Assembly (NCBI RefSeq): GCF_000193495.2
Contig: NZ_AP023410.1
Coordinates: 558,001 to 622,000, forward strand
Direction: 5' to 3'
Length of the DNA stretch: 64,000 bases
Origin: Acetobacter aceti NBRC 14818
GTDB lineage: Bacteria; Pseudomonadota; Alphaproteobacteria; Acetobacterales; Acetobacteraceae
Below are positions 27,502-36,555 of this stretch, piece after piece. A program made the position numbers and the translations under genes. How positions within the stretch are numbered: position 1 is the first letter of the stretch; each line of letters starts with the position of its first letter. Below the pieces are notes generated by a model, which was not told the DNA's origin, did no database searches, and worked only from the letters and a program-made list of their open reading frames with translations.

Positions 27502-28776
27502 ATGGATCACTTGGATGGAATGGGTCTTTCGGACCTTGTCATGGACGCATCGACGGACTCAGGCAGCGCGCCGGAACCGGCTTTACGCGCCACTCCTTCC
27601 CCTCTCCGTGGTCCTTCCGGTTCGGGCGTGAATCATCAAACTGCATCTTTCGTCTCGACCGGCACTGAAAAGAAGAAACGTTCCTTTGTCGGCACTGTGC
27701 TGGCGCATCTGCGTGGGCGGCATATCGAGAACGCAGAGCCGGTCAGTTTTTTCGAATTCTGGCCCGGCTGGCTGTTCTACACGCCGATCGTCGCCTACTG
27801 GCTCGCTCTGGGTGTGCGTTACCGTGACATGGGCATGCCCACGGCGGCCAATCCATTGATTTCAACCGGTGGCCTCTGTGGCGAGAGCAAAAGCTCGATC
27901 CTCGATATGGCCGGTCCCTTTGCAAAAGGGTTCATTGCCCCCTACGCGATTCTGGACACGGATCGAGATGATCTGAGACGCGCTGAAGCAGCCATGAAAG
28001 CCATCGGCATCGCCTGCCCTGTCGTCGTCAAGCCGGATGTCGGCTGTAACGGCACAGGCGTGAAACTCGCCCGCACACAGGCTGATCTGGAACAGATTCT
28101 TCAGGAATATCCTCGTGGCGTCAGACTGGTACTACAGCGTCTGATTCCCTGGGAACATGAAGCGGGACTTTTCTACATCCGCCACGCCGGTGAAAAGCAG
28201 GGACGAATTACATCCATCACCTACAAGGATGTGCCTGTTCTGCTGGGTGATGGAGAATCGACCGTTGCCGAATTGCTGGACCGTGATCCCCGGACGAAGC
28301 TGCTACCGCACATCTATCGCCCTCGCCTGGCAGACCGCCTGAACGATGTCCCGGCCCTGGGTGAAGGTCTGCCGCTGGTGTTTACGGGCAATCACTGCAA
28401 AGGCTCGGTTTTCCGCAATGGCGCGGCTGACATAACGCCTGAGCTGACTGCGGTTCTTGATCGGATCATGCAGGACATCCCGGAGTTCCATTTCGGCCGC
28501 GTGGACGTCAAGTTCCGTTCGCCGGATGCCTTCCGACGCGGTGAAGATTTCGAGATCATCGAAATCAACGGTGTGGGATCAGAAGCGACTCACATCTGGG
28601 ATGCCCGCACAACCCTGCGGGAAGCCTATGCAGCGCAATTCCATCATTATGGTGAAGCGTTCCGAATCGGTGCTGAAAACCGCAAACGCGGATGGAAATC
28701 CACACCCCTGCCTGCCGGATTCCGCCTCTGGTTCGAACAGCGCCGTCTGCTCCGTTCCTATCCGCTGAATGACTGA
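27502..28776 (+). CDS. ATP-grasp domain protein of unknown substrate
   Basis: 424 aa. The first 70 residues are low-complexity and probably disordered. Next is an aromatic stretch (FFEFWPGWLFYTPIVAYWLA) that may contact the membrane. A region with TGGLCGESKSSILDM leads to an ATP-grasp fold: ACPVVVKPDVGCNGTGVKLA (nucleotide-binding lysine/loop), LVLQRLIPWEHEAGLFY, FHFGRVDVKF and the Mg ligand block FEIIEINGVGSEATH. Such enzymes join a carboxylate to an amine or thiol through an acyl phosphate; D-Ala-D-Ala ligase-type relatives are closest in layout. Substrate unknown. SD AGGG about 6 nt upstream; the gene follows the DedA gene by 6 bp. Confidence 0.78.
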   Translation: MDHLDGMGLSDLVMDASTDSGSAPEPALRATPSPLRGPSGSGVNHQTASFVSTGTEKKKRSFVGTVLAHLRGRHIENAEPVSFFEFWPGWLFYTPIVAYWLALGVRYRDMGMPTAANPLISTGGLCGESKSSILDMAGPFAKGFIAPYAILDTDRDDLRRAEAAMKAIGIACPVVVKPDVGCNGTGVKLARTQADLEQILQEYPRGVRLVLQRLIPWEHEAGLFYIRHAGEKQGRITSITYKDVPVLLGDGESTVAELLDRDPRTKLLPHIYRPRLADRLNDVPALGEGLPLVFTGNHCKGSVFRNGAADITPELTAVLDRIMQDIPEFHFGRVDVKFRSPDAFRRGEDFEIIEINGVGSEATHIWDARTTLREAYAAQFHHYGEAFRIGAENRKRGWKSTPLPAGFRLWFEQRRLLRSYPLND

Positions 28777-28797
28777 CGGTCGGATAATCTGCCCATA

Positions 28798-29259
28798 TCA
28801 GTTTACGGGCAGACCGCCATTTCCGAAAATATAGTTACTCACCTGCTGCTCAAGGCTTAAAGGCTCACGGGTATTGGTGAGAACATCTCCAGCCTTTGTA
28901 AGTTGACTGGATTTTCCCGGCTCAATCATCAGGGCATTATCCCCTGACATGGTCGTCGAGCCGACGCTCAGCACGCTGTCTACGGGGAAATGCAGCGTAT
29001 CGTTGACTTCAAATCTGACGACGGCCATCTGCGTCTGAAGATCAAGGCGCACGTCGGAAACGCGCCCGACAGACACCCCGCCAATATCGACAGCCGCGCC
29101 GGCATTCAGCCCGTTAGCGGAAACAAAGTTAGCCGATAGCGGGTAACGGGAGACACCAAAACTGGTCTGTGTTCCGTGCGCATACACAGCAAACCCTATT
29201 GCGGCAGCCAGAACGCCAAAGCTGAAAACGGTGGTTCCTGTCTGTCGGTTACGAGCCAT
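28798..29259 (-). CDS. mlaD: MlaD-like MCE domain protein (lipid-asymmetry family)
   Basis: 153 aa. One N-terminal TM (TTVFSFGVLAAAIGFAVYA) then a single MCE domain with YPLSANFVSANGLNAGAAVDIGGV-type sequence: GLNAGAAVDIGGVSVGRVSD and DNALMIEPG are the core blocks. MlaD forms a hexameric ring on the inner membrane and receives phospholipid from MlaC, feeding the MlaFEB transporter. No mlaE, mlaF, mlaB or mlaC is adjacent: the gene is convergent with the ATP-grasp gene and divergent from uppP. Partners must lie elsewhere. Length matches E. coli MlaD (183 aa) minus most of the C-terminal tail. Confidence 0.85.
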   Translation of the reverse strand: MARNRQTGTTVFSFGVLAAAIGFAVYAHGTQTSFGVSRYPLSANFVSANGLNAGAAVDIGGVSVGRVSDVRLDLQTQMAVVRFEVNDTLHFPVDSVLSVGSTTMSGDNALMIEPGKSSQLTKAGDVLTNTREPLSLEQQVSNYIFGNGGLPVN

Positions 29260-29488
29260 TCCTGCGTCCTTTTATCGAGCATTTCTGAACGCTCATCATG
29301 CCCCAATAAGGCTTGGCACCCCCACACGGTCAAGCTGAAGCGAAAAAAGAATAACGCATTGATACCAAAACGATCATAAACGCAGTATCCCTGCCCGATA
29401 AGGCGCGGTAATTTTACCGTAAATACACAGACGATTCAGCCGCACTTCATATTGGGGTCGTCAGGTCTTACAGGAACGGGTTCGATCC

Positions 29489-30355
29489 ATGTCATTGCTG
29501 CAGGCCCTTATTATTGCAATTCTTCAGGGCGCAACCGAGCTCTTTCCAGTCAGCAGTCTGGGGCACGCGGTGCTGCTCCCTGCCCTGCTGCACTGGCCCT
29601 TCGATGAAAGTGATCCGACCTTTCTTCCTTTTCTCGTGATGCTCCATCTCGGGACGTCCGTTGCTCTGTTCGTATTTTTCTGGCGTGACTGGGCGGCCAT
29701 TATTGGTGGTGCGCTCGGGCTGCACGGCAGAAGGTATCGACTGGAAAGTTTCCGAATTCTCTTCCTGCTGGCTATTGCCACTATCCCTGCCGTGATCTGT
29801 GGCGGGCTGTTCGAACATCTTTTCCGTCACCTGTTCGGCTCTCCGCTGCCTGTCGCAGGACTGCTGGTTGCGAACGGTGTGATGCTTCTGATCGTGGAGA
29901 AATTACGCTCACGCGTCTCTTTCGGGCGCGGAGAAGAACCTGAGGTCGGGCGACCGATCGCCAGTCTGACAGCGCGGGACGCTCTGGTTATTGGCCTGTT
30001 CCAGTGTCTTGCCCTCTTTCCGGGTATGTCCCGTTCCGGCGCGACCATCGCTGGCGGTCTGATGCGCGGACTGCACCATGACGTCGCCGCCCGCTTTTCA
30101 TTTCTGATGGCCGAACCGATCATTCTGGCGGCAACGGCTCATCAGATTATGAAAATGCGCCACGTCCCGGTCACACATGAGCAGATCCATCAGGGTGCGA
30201 TTGCGGCCTGTGTCGCTGGTGTGACTGCCCTTATCTGCACCGGCATCCTGATGCGGTACTTCAGTCAGCATGAGAAATGGGCGCTGGCTCCTTTTGCCTA
30301 TTACTGCATCCTGCTCGGCTTGGGATCGCTCGTCTATCTGGGCGGCATTCTGTAA
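29489..30355 (+). CDS. uppP: Undecaprenyl-diphosphatase
   Basis: 288 aa integral membrane enzyme that removes a phosphate from C55-PP to recycle the lipid carrier used for peptidoglycan and polysaccharide units. Family blocks: ILQGATELFPVSSLGHAVLL (usual E-x3-PVSS region) and FPGMSRSGATIAGGLMRGL; both carry the catalytic residues. Several TM helices, length near the E. coli 273 aa. A strong terminator follows at 30430. Functionally linked to the three polysaccharide loci of this window. Confidence 0.94.
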   Translation: MSLLQALIIAILQGATELFPVSSLGHAVLLPALLHWPFDESDPTFLPFLVMLHLGTSVALFVFFWRDWAAIIGGALGLHGRRYRLESFRILFLLAIATIPAVICGGLFEHLFRHLFGSPLPVAGLLVANGVMLLIVEKLRSRVSFGRGEEPEVGRPIASLTARDALVIGLFQCLALFPGMSRSGATIAGGLMRGLHHDVAARFSFLMAEPIILAATAHQIMKMRHVPVTHEQIHQGAIAACVAGVTALICTGILMRYFSQHEKWALAPFAYYCILLGLGSLVYLGGIL

Positions 30356-30429
30356 CCAACAGTTCGGATTTTACGGACTCTGCACTCCCATGACCGACTT
30401 TCTGTCGTGGGAGTTTGCAGACCCATAAC

Positions 30430-30455
30430 GACTGCTGCCCATAAGCAGTCTTTTT
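30430..30455 (+). terminator. Rho-independent terminator after uppP
   Basis: GACTGCT pairs with AGCAGTC across a 7-nt loop and is followed directly by TTTTT. Clear intrinsic terminator separating uppP from the permease gene. Confidence 0.85.
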
Positions 30456-30482
30456 CAGGTAGAGCAGCAGGTCGTCCGGAAC

Positions 30483-31988
30483 ATGACAGAAGCACGACGC
30501 AAGACGGTCGAACAGGCCGTGCAGGCCAGTGAAACATCTGGTCTGCGTCGCACTATGGGTCCTTTCCATCTGACCATGCTGGGCGTTGGCTCCACTGTTG
30601 GTGCGGGCATTTATGTAATGGCAGGCACGGCAGCCGCCAATTATGCTGGCCCCGCCGTCATTCTGTCTTTTGTTATCGCAGGCCTTGCCTGTCTTTTTAC
30701 AGCCTTCTCCTACGCCGAACTGGCTTCATCCATTCCGGTTTCAGGCTCAGCCTATACCTACGCCTATGTGTCACTCGGAGAACGCGCTGCCTGGTGGGTT
30801 GGATGGTTGCTCCTTCTTGAATACGGAGTGTCCTGTGCAGGCGTTGCATCCGGTTTTTCAGGGTATGCCGTCAGTTTTTTGCACGATCTGGGTATTTTTG
30901 TTCCTAACCCCCTGCATGCGCCAGTGGTTACTGCTTCCATAGCACCCAACGGCACAGCGCTTTCGGCTGGATGGCGCATAGATCTGCCCGCCACAGCGTC
31001 TGTGCTGATCGTAACCGCCATGTTGATGCGTGGCGTGACAGAATCCATCACCATCAATACGGCCATCGTTCTGCTTAAAACGATGACCCTGCTGGTCTTT
31101 GTCTCGGTCGGACTGACTGCGATCCATCCAGACTACTGGCACCCTTTCTTCCCTCCTTCGGAAGGTGCCTTCCGCTACGGATTCACCGGCGTCTTCCGGG
31201 CTGCTTCTGTCGTATTTTTTGCCTATGTCGGCTTTGAAGCTGTTTCGACGGCTTCAACCGAAGCGCGCTCCCCCCGCCGCGATATCCCCATAGGCATCAT
31301 TGGATCGCTTCTGATCTGCACCCTGATCTATTTGTGCGTGGCGTTGGTGCTGACAGGTGTCGTGCCTTGGCGTCAACTGGATGTGTCTGATCCGCTGGCG
31401 CTGGCGGCCGATGCAATCGGCTCCCCATCTTTGGCGGTGCTCGTGAAGCTGGCTGGCGTAATTGGGCTATGTTCAGTTCTCTTTGGTCTGCTTTACGGTC
31501 AGAGCCGGATCTTTTTCACCATGGCTCAGGACGGTCTTCTGCCGCCCATCTTCAACCGACTGCACCCTCGCTTTCATACACCAGTGGCAGGTTCTCTGCT
31601 CTTGGGACTGCTTGTCGCTCTGGCTGCCGCGACCCTCCCTATCGACATCATCAGTGATCTCGTGAGCATCGGAACGGCTGCTGCTTTTGGCGTGGTCAAT
31701 CTGACCGTTATCAGGGACCGCTCAGCTCGCCCTGAAGCAGAACGACCCTATAGCGTTCCTCTTGGGGCTCTACGGATAGGCCGTCTCTGGCTGGGTCTTA
31801 CTCCCCTACTGGGAATCTTGTTTGCTGGCGTGATGATGCTGCCTCTTCTGGTCGAATTGATCAGCGGCATTCTCTCTGGCAATTGGCTGCCTGCGATTCT
31901 TCTGGGCCTCTATTTCGCTTCCGGCGCAGTCATTTACCGTTTTTACGGTCTATCTCACTCAGAATTGGCCCGAAACAGGAAGATATGA
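30483..31988 (+). CDS. APC superfamily amino-acid permease (YfnA/CAT type)
   Basis: 501 aa, about 12 TM helices. The N-terminal helix carries MLGVGSTVGAGIYVMAGTAA, the conserved substrate-binding unwound segment (GxGxGIF-like) of APC transporters. FVIAGLACLFTAFSYAELAS and FFAYVGFEAVSTASTEARSP (TM6 region) are typical of the cationic/neutral amino-acid transporter branch. Likely proton-coupled uptake; substrate not predictable. It begins 28 bp after the uppP terminator and ends 67 bp before tRNA-Met. Confidence 0.87.
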   Translation: MTEARRKTVEQAVQASETSGLRRTMGPFHLTMLGVGSTVGAGIYVMAGTAAANYAGPAVILSFVIAGLACLFTAFSYAELASSIPVSGSAYTYAYVSLGERAAWWVGWLLLLEYGVSCAGVASGFSGYAVSFLHDLGIFVPNPLHAPVVTASIAPNGTALSAGWRIDLPATASVLIVTAMLMRGVTESITINTAIVLLKTMTLLVFVSVGLTAIHPDYWHPFFPPSEGAFRYGFTGVFRAASVVFFAYVGFEAVSTASTEARSPRRDIPIGIIGSLLICTLIYLCVALVLTGVVPWRQLDVSDPLALAADAIGSPSLAVLVKLAGVIGLCSVLFGLLYGQSRIFFTMAQDGLLPPIFNRLHPRFHTPVAGSLLLGLLVALAAATLPIDIISDLVSIGTAAAFGVVNLTVIRDRSARPEAERPYSVPLGALRIGRLWLGLTPLLGILFAGVMMLPLLVELISGILSGNWLPAILLGLYFASGAVIYRFYGLSHSELARNRKI

Positions 31989-32055
31989 GGTTATGTGCCG
32001 GATATGGGTTGACGCAGCCACCACATCTGGATATTTCAGCGCTCACCGGCGCGAT

Positions 32056-32130
32056 GGCGGTGTAGCTCAGCGGTAGAGCAGGGGAATCATAATCCCTTGG
32101 TCGGCGGTTCAAATCCGTCCACCGCTACCA
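32056..32130 (+). tRNA. tRNA-Met (elongator, CAT anticodon), CCA encoded
   Basis: 75 nt cloverleaf. Acceptor GGCGGTG pairs with CACCGCT (first pair G-T), D arm GCTC/GAGC, anticodon stem GGGGA/TCCCT with loop ATCATAA (CAT anticodon), T arm GGCGG/CCGTC with TTCAAAT loop, discriminator A and CCA. The AATCATAATCC anticodon arm resembles alphaproteobacterial elongator Met rather than tRNA-Ile2 (lysidine) or the initiator, which has three G-C pairs ending the anticodon stem. Confidence 0.93.
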
Positions 32131-32485
32131 TCGGCCGGTTTCTTTTCCTTTTAAATATTATTATGTTTTTGTGACCTGTCACGCTTAAAATCGATGACGG
32201 TTGATTTTCTATTGTGTGCGTCTGCCAGTTCTTCTTATAGCAGATGAAGTCATCAAATAAGATTTCATTGCTCTAGCAACGAATTTAAATTCGTGGTTCA
32301 AAACCTTCCTTATAGGGTAGCTTTCTTCTATGACGGTATGGTGATGAGCCTCATTCGTCGCACAAGACAGGCACAAATAAGCTCTCCCTGTAACACTACT
32401 TTTTGACTTCTGTTAGAAACGCGAACTTATAGAAATTCCATTTCCATAAGATCAGACAAACCGAGGGCATCTCAAGGTTATTGGT
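32131..32485. other. Gene-free stretch between tRNA-Met and the polysaccharide pair
   Basis: 355 bp, moderately AT-rich, no supported ORF. I looked for a repeat of the tRNA 3' end as an attachment site and saw only a short TGGTTCAAAACC match near 32293, too weak to call. Confidence 0.35.
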
Positions 32486-33757
32486 TCAAGAGCTTTTTTC
32501 TGAAGGTGACAGTCTAAAACTCGCTCCATAAAGAAACCACAAAAGTGCAGCCGTTTTGATAGTAAAGACAGAAGCTCCGACGCACAAAGACGTCGCAAAA
32601 TATACAGCGACACACATCCTCATAATACCTGCGACACGATTTGGCATGGGCGTAAATGAAAAAGAAATCAAATATACCAATGCAAAAATTATCCCCAGAT
32701 TATTAGAGATATAGGCATAACCCGTATCAGCCGTATAAACTGGGGAAGCAGCAAGCGCCATCCAATGCGAAACATCCCAGTAATCCAGAACCCGTCCGGA
32801 AAAAAGCAGCCTGCCTGAAAAATCGTCACTCGTGATACTGGGTAGCCAGCCGCTTATCTCATTCATAGAACCAACGACCGTCAATAAAACCATGACACAG
32901 ACAGGAATTAGAAAAGCAATCAGAGCTGATCTGGCAAAAGGCGTAACCCGTAATATCAGCATCACCAGGCAGCAACCTGTTGCAAAACGGGAATCTGAAA
33001 GAACGATCAGTAAGGCGACAATCAGAAACAAACCAATTTTTCGATTACCCGGAGAATTTTTATAGGTCGCAAGGCACCAGCCAAAAAGAATTGCTGCAAG
33101 ATTACCAACGGAATCAGGCTCAAGAAAAACTGAAGAAATTCTGTGCCCACCAAAAATTTGTGGGAAGTATAACCGGCTAGCGCTTCCCCTATTTCCAGAA
33201 AGATAAAGATTGGTCCCGCTGTAGTTTACAGTATCAGAAGAAAGAACGCCTTTTTGAACATAATACTGCCAAACATTAAAAACATCACCAAACTGAATAG
33301 GTGCCAAAAACTCAAAAATAGCAAACACGATTGTAATGGAAATTATAGCATGCAAACATTTATTAACTTGAAAAATATTTGTTTTATATCCAATTTGCCA
33401 GAATATACACGCAATAGCAAAATCGTGAATGATTTTTAGGCTCAACCCTGGGTTTATGAGCTTTGCCCCGATCATATAAGCAATTGAGAGAGCCCCTATT
33501 ACAGCAACCTTACGACTGATATCGTGCCGAATAAGTATAAATCCAGCCAACATGATGGCCAGTTCTACTACTGCAATCAGAGAAGCGTTAACGTATATCC
33601 AGCCTCGTGTATTAATAAAACATAGAATGAAATTAAAGACTACCGACAAGACAACGAGCCAGGAGCCGAGATTCATTCGAGAAGAGCTTTTGGACCGCAA
33701 ATCCGTCATAAAGGAATTTTCCTGCGGGGTTATTCCCTGCATTATGGCACCACTCAC
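32486..33757 (-). CDS. Wzy-like polysaccharide polymerase / O-antigen ligase-type membrane protein
   Basis: 423 aa with roughly 10-12 hydrophobic segments, AT-rich codon use compared with neighbours. The GTG at 33757 is favoured by AAGGAAG 6 nt upstream. A long non-membrane loop near residues 180-215 contains GGHRISSVFLEPDSVGNLAA; RxSxxFxEP-like segments are common in Wzy/WaaL-type proteins. No enzyme motif is decisive, as this family diverges strongly. It follows the acyltransferase gene by 37 bp on the same strand. Inferred role: joining lipid-linked repeat units in the periplasm. Confidence 0.68.
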   Translation of the reverse strand: MSGAIMQGITPQENSFMTDLRSKSSSRMNLGSWLVVLSVVFNFILCFINTRGWIYVNASLIAVVELAIMLAGFILIRHDISRKVAVIGALSIAYMIGAKLINPGLSLKIIHDFAIACIFWQIGYKTNIFQVNKCLHAIISITIVFAIFEFLAPIQFGDVFNVWQYYVQKGVLSSDTVNYSGTNLYLSGNRGSASRLYFPQIFGGHRISSVFLEPDSVGNLAAILFGWCLATYKNSPGNRKIGLFLIVALLIVLSDSRFATGCCLVMLILRVTPFARSALIAFLIPVCVMVLLTVVGSMNEISGWLPSITSDDFSGRLLFSGRVLDYWDVSHWMALAASPVYTADTGYAYISNNLGIIFALVYLISFSFTPMPNRVAGIMRMCVAVYFATSLCVGASVFTIKTAALLWFLYGASFRLSPSEKSS

Positions 33758-33794
33758 TGCGGCTTCCTTCTAATGAACGTATTCAACAAAAAAC

Positions 33795-34901
33795 CTAACC
33801 ACTGCTTCGCATCGTTCTGGCAATAGAGCGTCCCAAAGAGTGTAATGGGAGTTCTATAACCCGGTAGGTAAAACACGACAAAATCAGAGTAGCCAAAAAA
33901 GTACTAGATACGAGCAGAATTTGAGTTGATACAGGGTTATCAAGAAGTCCCTTTTCTCCCCAAATCTTCATAAAAATGGAAAACAAAACCAGCAGAATCT
34001 GAAGATGCAGAAGATAAATACTATAAGATAATTCTCCCAAATTTACCAAAAATCTTGAATTTAAAAATTTCATATCTTTTCCGAAGAAATAAATATTTCG
34101 TATAAGAAAAAATGAGAATAATGTTTCAAGGATATCAAATACATTCTCTCTAAAATGTAGATTACTAAAGACGAACCGGTCACACATTAACATTACAAAA
34201 CACCCTGTCGTCATCCACGAATAGTGCTTCTTAGGGGCCGGAAAAATTATAATGAGCGTTCCCAGACAAAAAGCAAGCGCAAACTGCGGCCCCAAACCAT
34301 CCGGAAACGGAATCAAAGAAATTAAAAAACTGACGCCTAACAAAACGAATCTATATTTTTGATTTCTTAGAACAATCAGCATAAATGGATAGATAACGGA
34401 AAATAATAATTCTACACGCAATGACCACATGGGGCCATTGTACCGTGTAAAAACTCCCATAAGGGCAAGAAAAACGTGATGAATATCGAGAGGCGTTGAT
34501 AAATTTCTGGCAAGCCAGTCGACAATAGCCGCAGAAGAAATGGTCTGTCGAACAGACCACAGACATAGCAAAGACAATCCTACAGAAAACCAGAGCAATG
34601 GATATATACGAAATGCACGCTGAACGTAGAATGCTCCAATAAACCGCCAGGATGGCTTATCCATCTTGCGTAAGGCCAATGACAAAACGCAGCCACTCAG
34701 GACAAAGAACACAAGAACGGCAGCTTCAGCATTAAACAGGGAAGAAAACACTCGCCACACAGCGGGCATGTTTTCTTTATTATAATGAAAAACCTGAACA
34801 GCATGCCCTATCAAAACAAAAAGACAAGCAATTCCGCGCACAGAGGTTAACTGAACCAAATAGTTACTTGGCTCAGGAGGAATGATATCCAATTTTTCCA
34901 T
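33795..34901 (-). CDS. Acyltransferase family 3 (OafA/YrhL type)
   Basis: 368 aa, about 10 TM helices, AT-rich. The N-terminal LTSVRGIACLFVLIGHAVQV gives the R-x10-H signature of membrane O-acyltransferases, and VRVELLFSVIYPFMLIVL-like SLRVELLFSVIYPFML is the second conserved block. Such proteins acetylate or succinylate sugars of O-antigen or exopolysaccharide on the periplasmic side. SD GAGGTAA precedes the ATG. Upstream is the argH-lipoprotein unit; downstream is the Wzy-like gene, so the pair forms a small glycan-modifying operon. Confidence 0.85.
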   Translation of the reverse strand: MEKLDIIPPEPSNYLVQLTSVRGIACLFVLIGHAVQVFHYNKENMPAVWRVFSSLFNAEAAVLVFFVLSGCVLSLALRKMDKPSWRFIGAFYVQRAFRIYPLLWFSVGLSLLCLWSVRQTISSAAIVDWLARNLSTPLDIHHVFLALMGVFTRYNGPMWSLRVELLFSVIYPFMLIVLRNQKYRFVLLGVSFLISLIPFPDGLGPQFALAFCLGTLIIIFPAPKKHYSWMTTGCFVMLMCDRFVFSNLHFRENVFDILETLFSFFLIRNIYFFGKDMKFLNSRFLVNLGELSYSIYLLHLQILLVLFSIFMKIWGEKGLLDNPVSTQILLVSSTFLATLILSCFTYRVIELPLHSLGRSIARTMRSSG

Positions 34902-34972
34902 TGATCTTACCTCTGTAAAATCGTCTTCAAAATATTATTTTGTTAGATCTTGCAGACAGATCAAAACGCTTC

Positions 34973-35113
34973 TTAATCCGGCGCAGGATAACTGCGAGGA
35001 TAAACAATCTCACTGGCAGGCCCCGGAGGGTGTGGCGTGCCTTTTTTACCGCAACCTGCGAGAGGCAGCGTGATGCAAGCCAGCGCTACCAGCGCAGTAA
35101 ATCGCCAGATCAT
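34973..35113 (-). CDS. Small lipoprotein downstream of argH (LptM/YifL-like)
   Basis: 46 aa. Signal peptide with lipobox LAGC (Cys21), followed by GKKGTPHPPGPASEIVYPR: the C-G-x-K-G-x-x-P-P pattern is that of LptM-type lipoproteins, which in E. coli assist assembly of the LptDE LPS translocon. Its ATG overlaps the argH TGA (TGATG), and this argH-lipoprotein pairing is usual in Alphaproteobacteria (normally followed by lysA, which is missing here). Role is by homology of the motif only. Confidence 0.75.
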   Translation of the reverse strand: MIWRFTALVALACITLPLAGCGKKGTPHPPGPASEIVYPRSYPAPD

Positions 35114-36552
35114 CAATTTTTCTGTCCTTTCCCAAGCCGTTCCAGCCAAGCCCCGGCTTCCCGATGCACGTTGGTTCCCGCCGTCCCTCCCTCGCTTACG
35201 CGCGAGGCAATCGATGCCTCCACGGTCAGCACGGAATAGATGTCCTGCGTTATACCTGGCTCAACAGACTTCATCTCGTCCAAACTCAGATCGGACAGAT
35301 CAACGCCCTTCTTTTCCGCCATAGCCACCAGCTGACCAGTGACATGATGCGCGGTGCGAAACGGCACCTTGAGAACACGCACTAGCCAGTCGGCAAGGTC
35401 CGTGGCCGTCGAGAACCCGGAGCCCGCATATTTCCGCATCTGGTCCACATTCGCGGTCAAGTCACGCACCATGCCGTCACAAGCCGCCAGCGTAAGCGCC
35501 ATTGCTTCGGTCGCCTCGAACACAGGCACCTTGTCCTCCTGCATGTCCTTGGCATAGGCCAGCGGCAGACCCTTCATCACAGTCAGAAGGCTCACCATCG
35601 AGCCCAGCACACGACCGATCTTGGCGCGCGCCAACTCGGCTGCGTCCGGGTTGCGCTTCTGGGGCATGATGGAGGATCCGGTGGTGAAGGCATCCGTCAG
35701 GCGAATGAAACTGAACGGCGACGAGCACCAGATGACAATCTCTTCCGCAAAACGGGACAGGTGCATCGCCATGATGGAGAGCGCCGAAAGATATTCGAGC
35801 GCAAAGTCACGATCCGAAACGGAATCGAGCGAATTGGCGGTTGGACGATCAAACCCGAGCGCCGCCGCCGTCATCTTGCGATCGATGGGGAAAGACGTTC
35901 CTGCGAGAGCGGCCGAGCCAAGCGGGCATTCGTTCAGACGCTTGCGGGCATCCTCCAGACGACTGCGATCACGTGACAGCATTTCGACATAAGCCAACAG
36001 GTGATGACCGAACGTGACCGGCTGGGCTGTCTGAAGATGTGTAAAGCCAGGCATCGCTGTGTCTGCATACTCAAGAGCCCGTGTGGCCAGTGAGCGCATC
36101 AGCGCCTCGACCTGCCCGCTGATCCCGTCGATGGCGTCGCGCACCCAGAGGCGAAAGTCCGTCGCCACCTGATCATTGCGGGAACGAGCGGTATGCAGAC
36201 GCTTGCCAGCCTCGCCGATCCGGTCACTCAAACGGGCTTCGATGTTCATGTGGATGTCTTCAAGCGCCTCATCGAACGGGAATGATCCAGCTTCGATCTC
36301 GGCGCCGATTTCGGTCAGACCACGCTTGATAGCGGCTTCATCGTCGGCACTGATGATACCGACCTTTTGTAGCATGGCGGCATGAGCGAGCGATCCGGCG
36401 ATATCCTGCCGCCACATAATCTTGTCGAAACCGATGGACGCGTTGATTTCACGCATAATGGCGGATGGACCACCTGCGAACCGGCCGCCCCACTGCACGT
36501 TCGCGCTGCTTTCTGTCGGCTTGCTCACAGCGTTCTGCTCGTCCACACTCAT
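35113..36552 (-). CDS. argH: Argininosuccinate lyase
   Basis: 479 aa from the ATG at 36552 (an in-frame ATG at 36570 is possible). Last step of arginine synthesis: argininosuccinate to arginine + fumarate. [20 protein letters not shown] starts the fold; [36 protein letters not shown] and the fumarase-superfamily signature [20 protein letters not shown] (catalytic Ser loop) are all intact. Three bases separate its start from the start of the divergent tlpA-like gene, so the promoters must lie inside the opposite coding regions. It is followed by the small lipoprotein with a 1-nt overlap. Confidence 0.95.
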   Translation of the reverse strand: MSVDEQNAVSKPTESSANVQWGGRFAGGPSAIMREINASIGFDKIMWRQDIAGSLAHAAMLQKVGIISADDEAAIKRGLTEIGAEIEAGSFPFDEALEDIHMNIEARLSDRIGEAGKRLHTARSRNDQVATDFRLWVRDAIDGISGQVEALMRSLATRALEYADTAMPGFTHLQTAQPVTFGHHLLAYVEMLSRDRSRLEDARKRLNECPLGSAALAGTSFPIDRKMTAAALGFDRPTANSLDSVSDRDFALEYLSALSIMAMHLSRFAEEIVIWCSSPFSFIRLTDAFTTGSSIMPQKRNPDAAELARAKIGRVLGSMVSLLTVMKGLPLAYAKDMQEDKVPVFEATEAMALTLAACDGMVRDLTANVDQMRKYAGSGFSTATDLADWLVRVLKVPFRTAHHVTGQLVAMAEKKGVDLSDLSLDEMKSVEPGITQDIYSVLTVEASIASRVSEGGTAGTNVHREAGAWLERLGKGQKN

Positions 36553-36555
36553 CAA

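Noticed and set aside
32056-32130. tRNA-Ile2 (CAT, lysidine-modified) instead of tRNA-Met
   Set aside because: The anticodon arm and the G-T first acceptor pair resemble elongator Met of Alphaproteobacteria; Ile2 was judged less likely but only modification data or tilS-recognition models would settle it.
32131-32485. Possible attachment site or island boundary next to tRNA-Met
   Set aside because: No integrase gene and no convincing repeat of the tRNA 3' end within the window.
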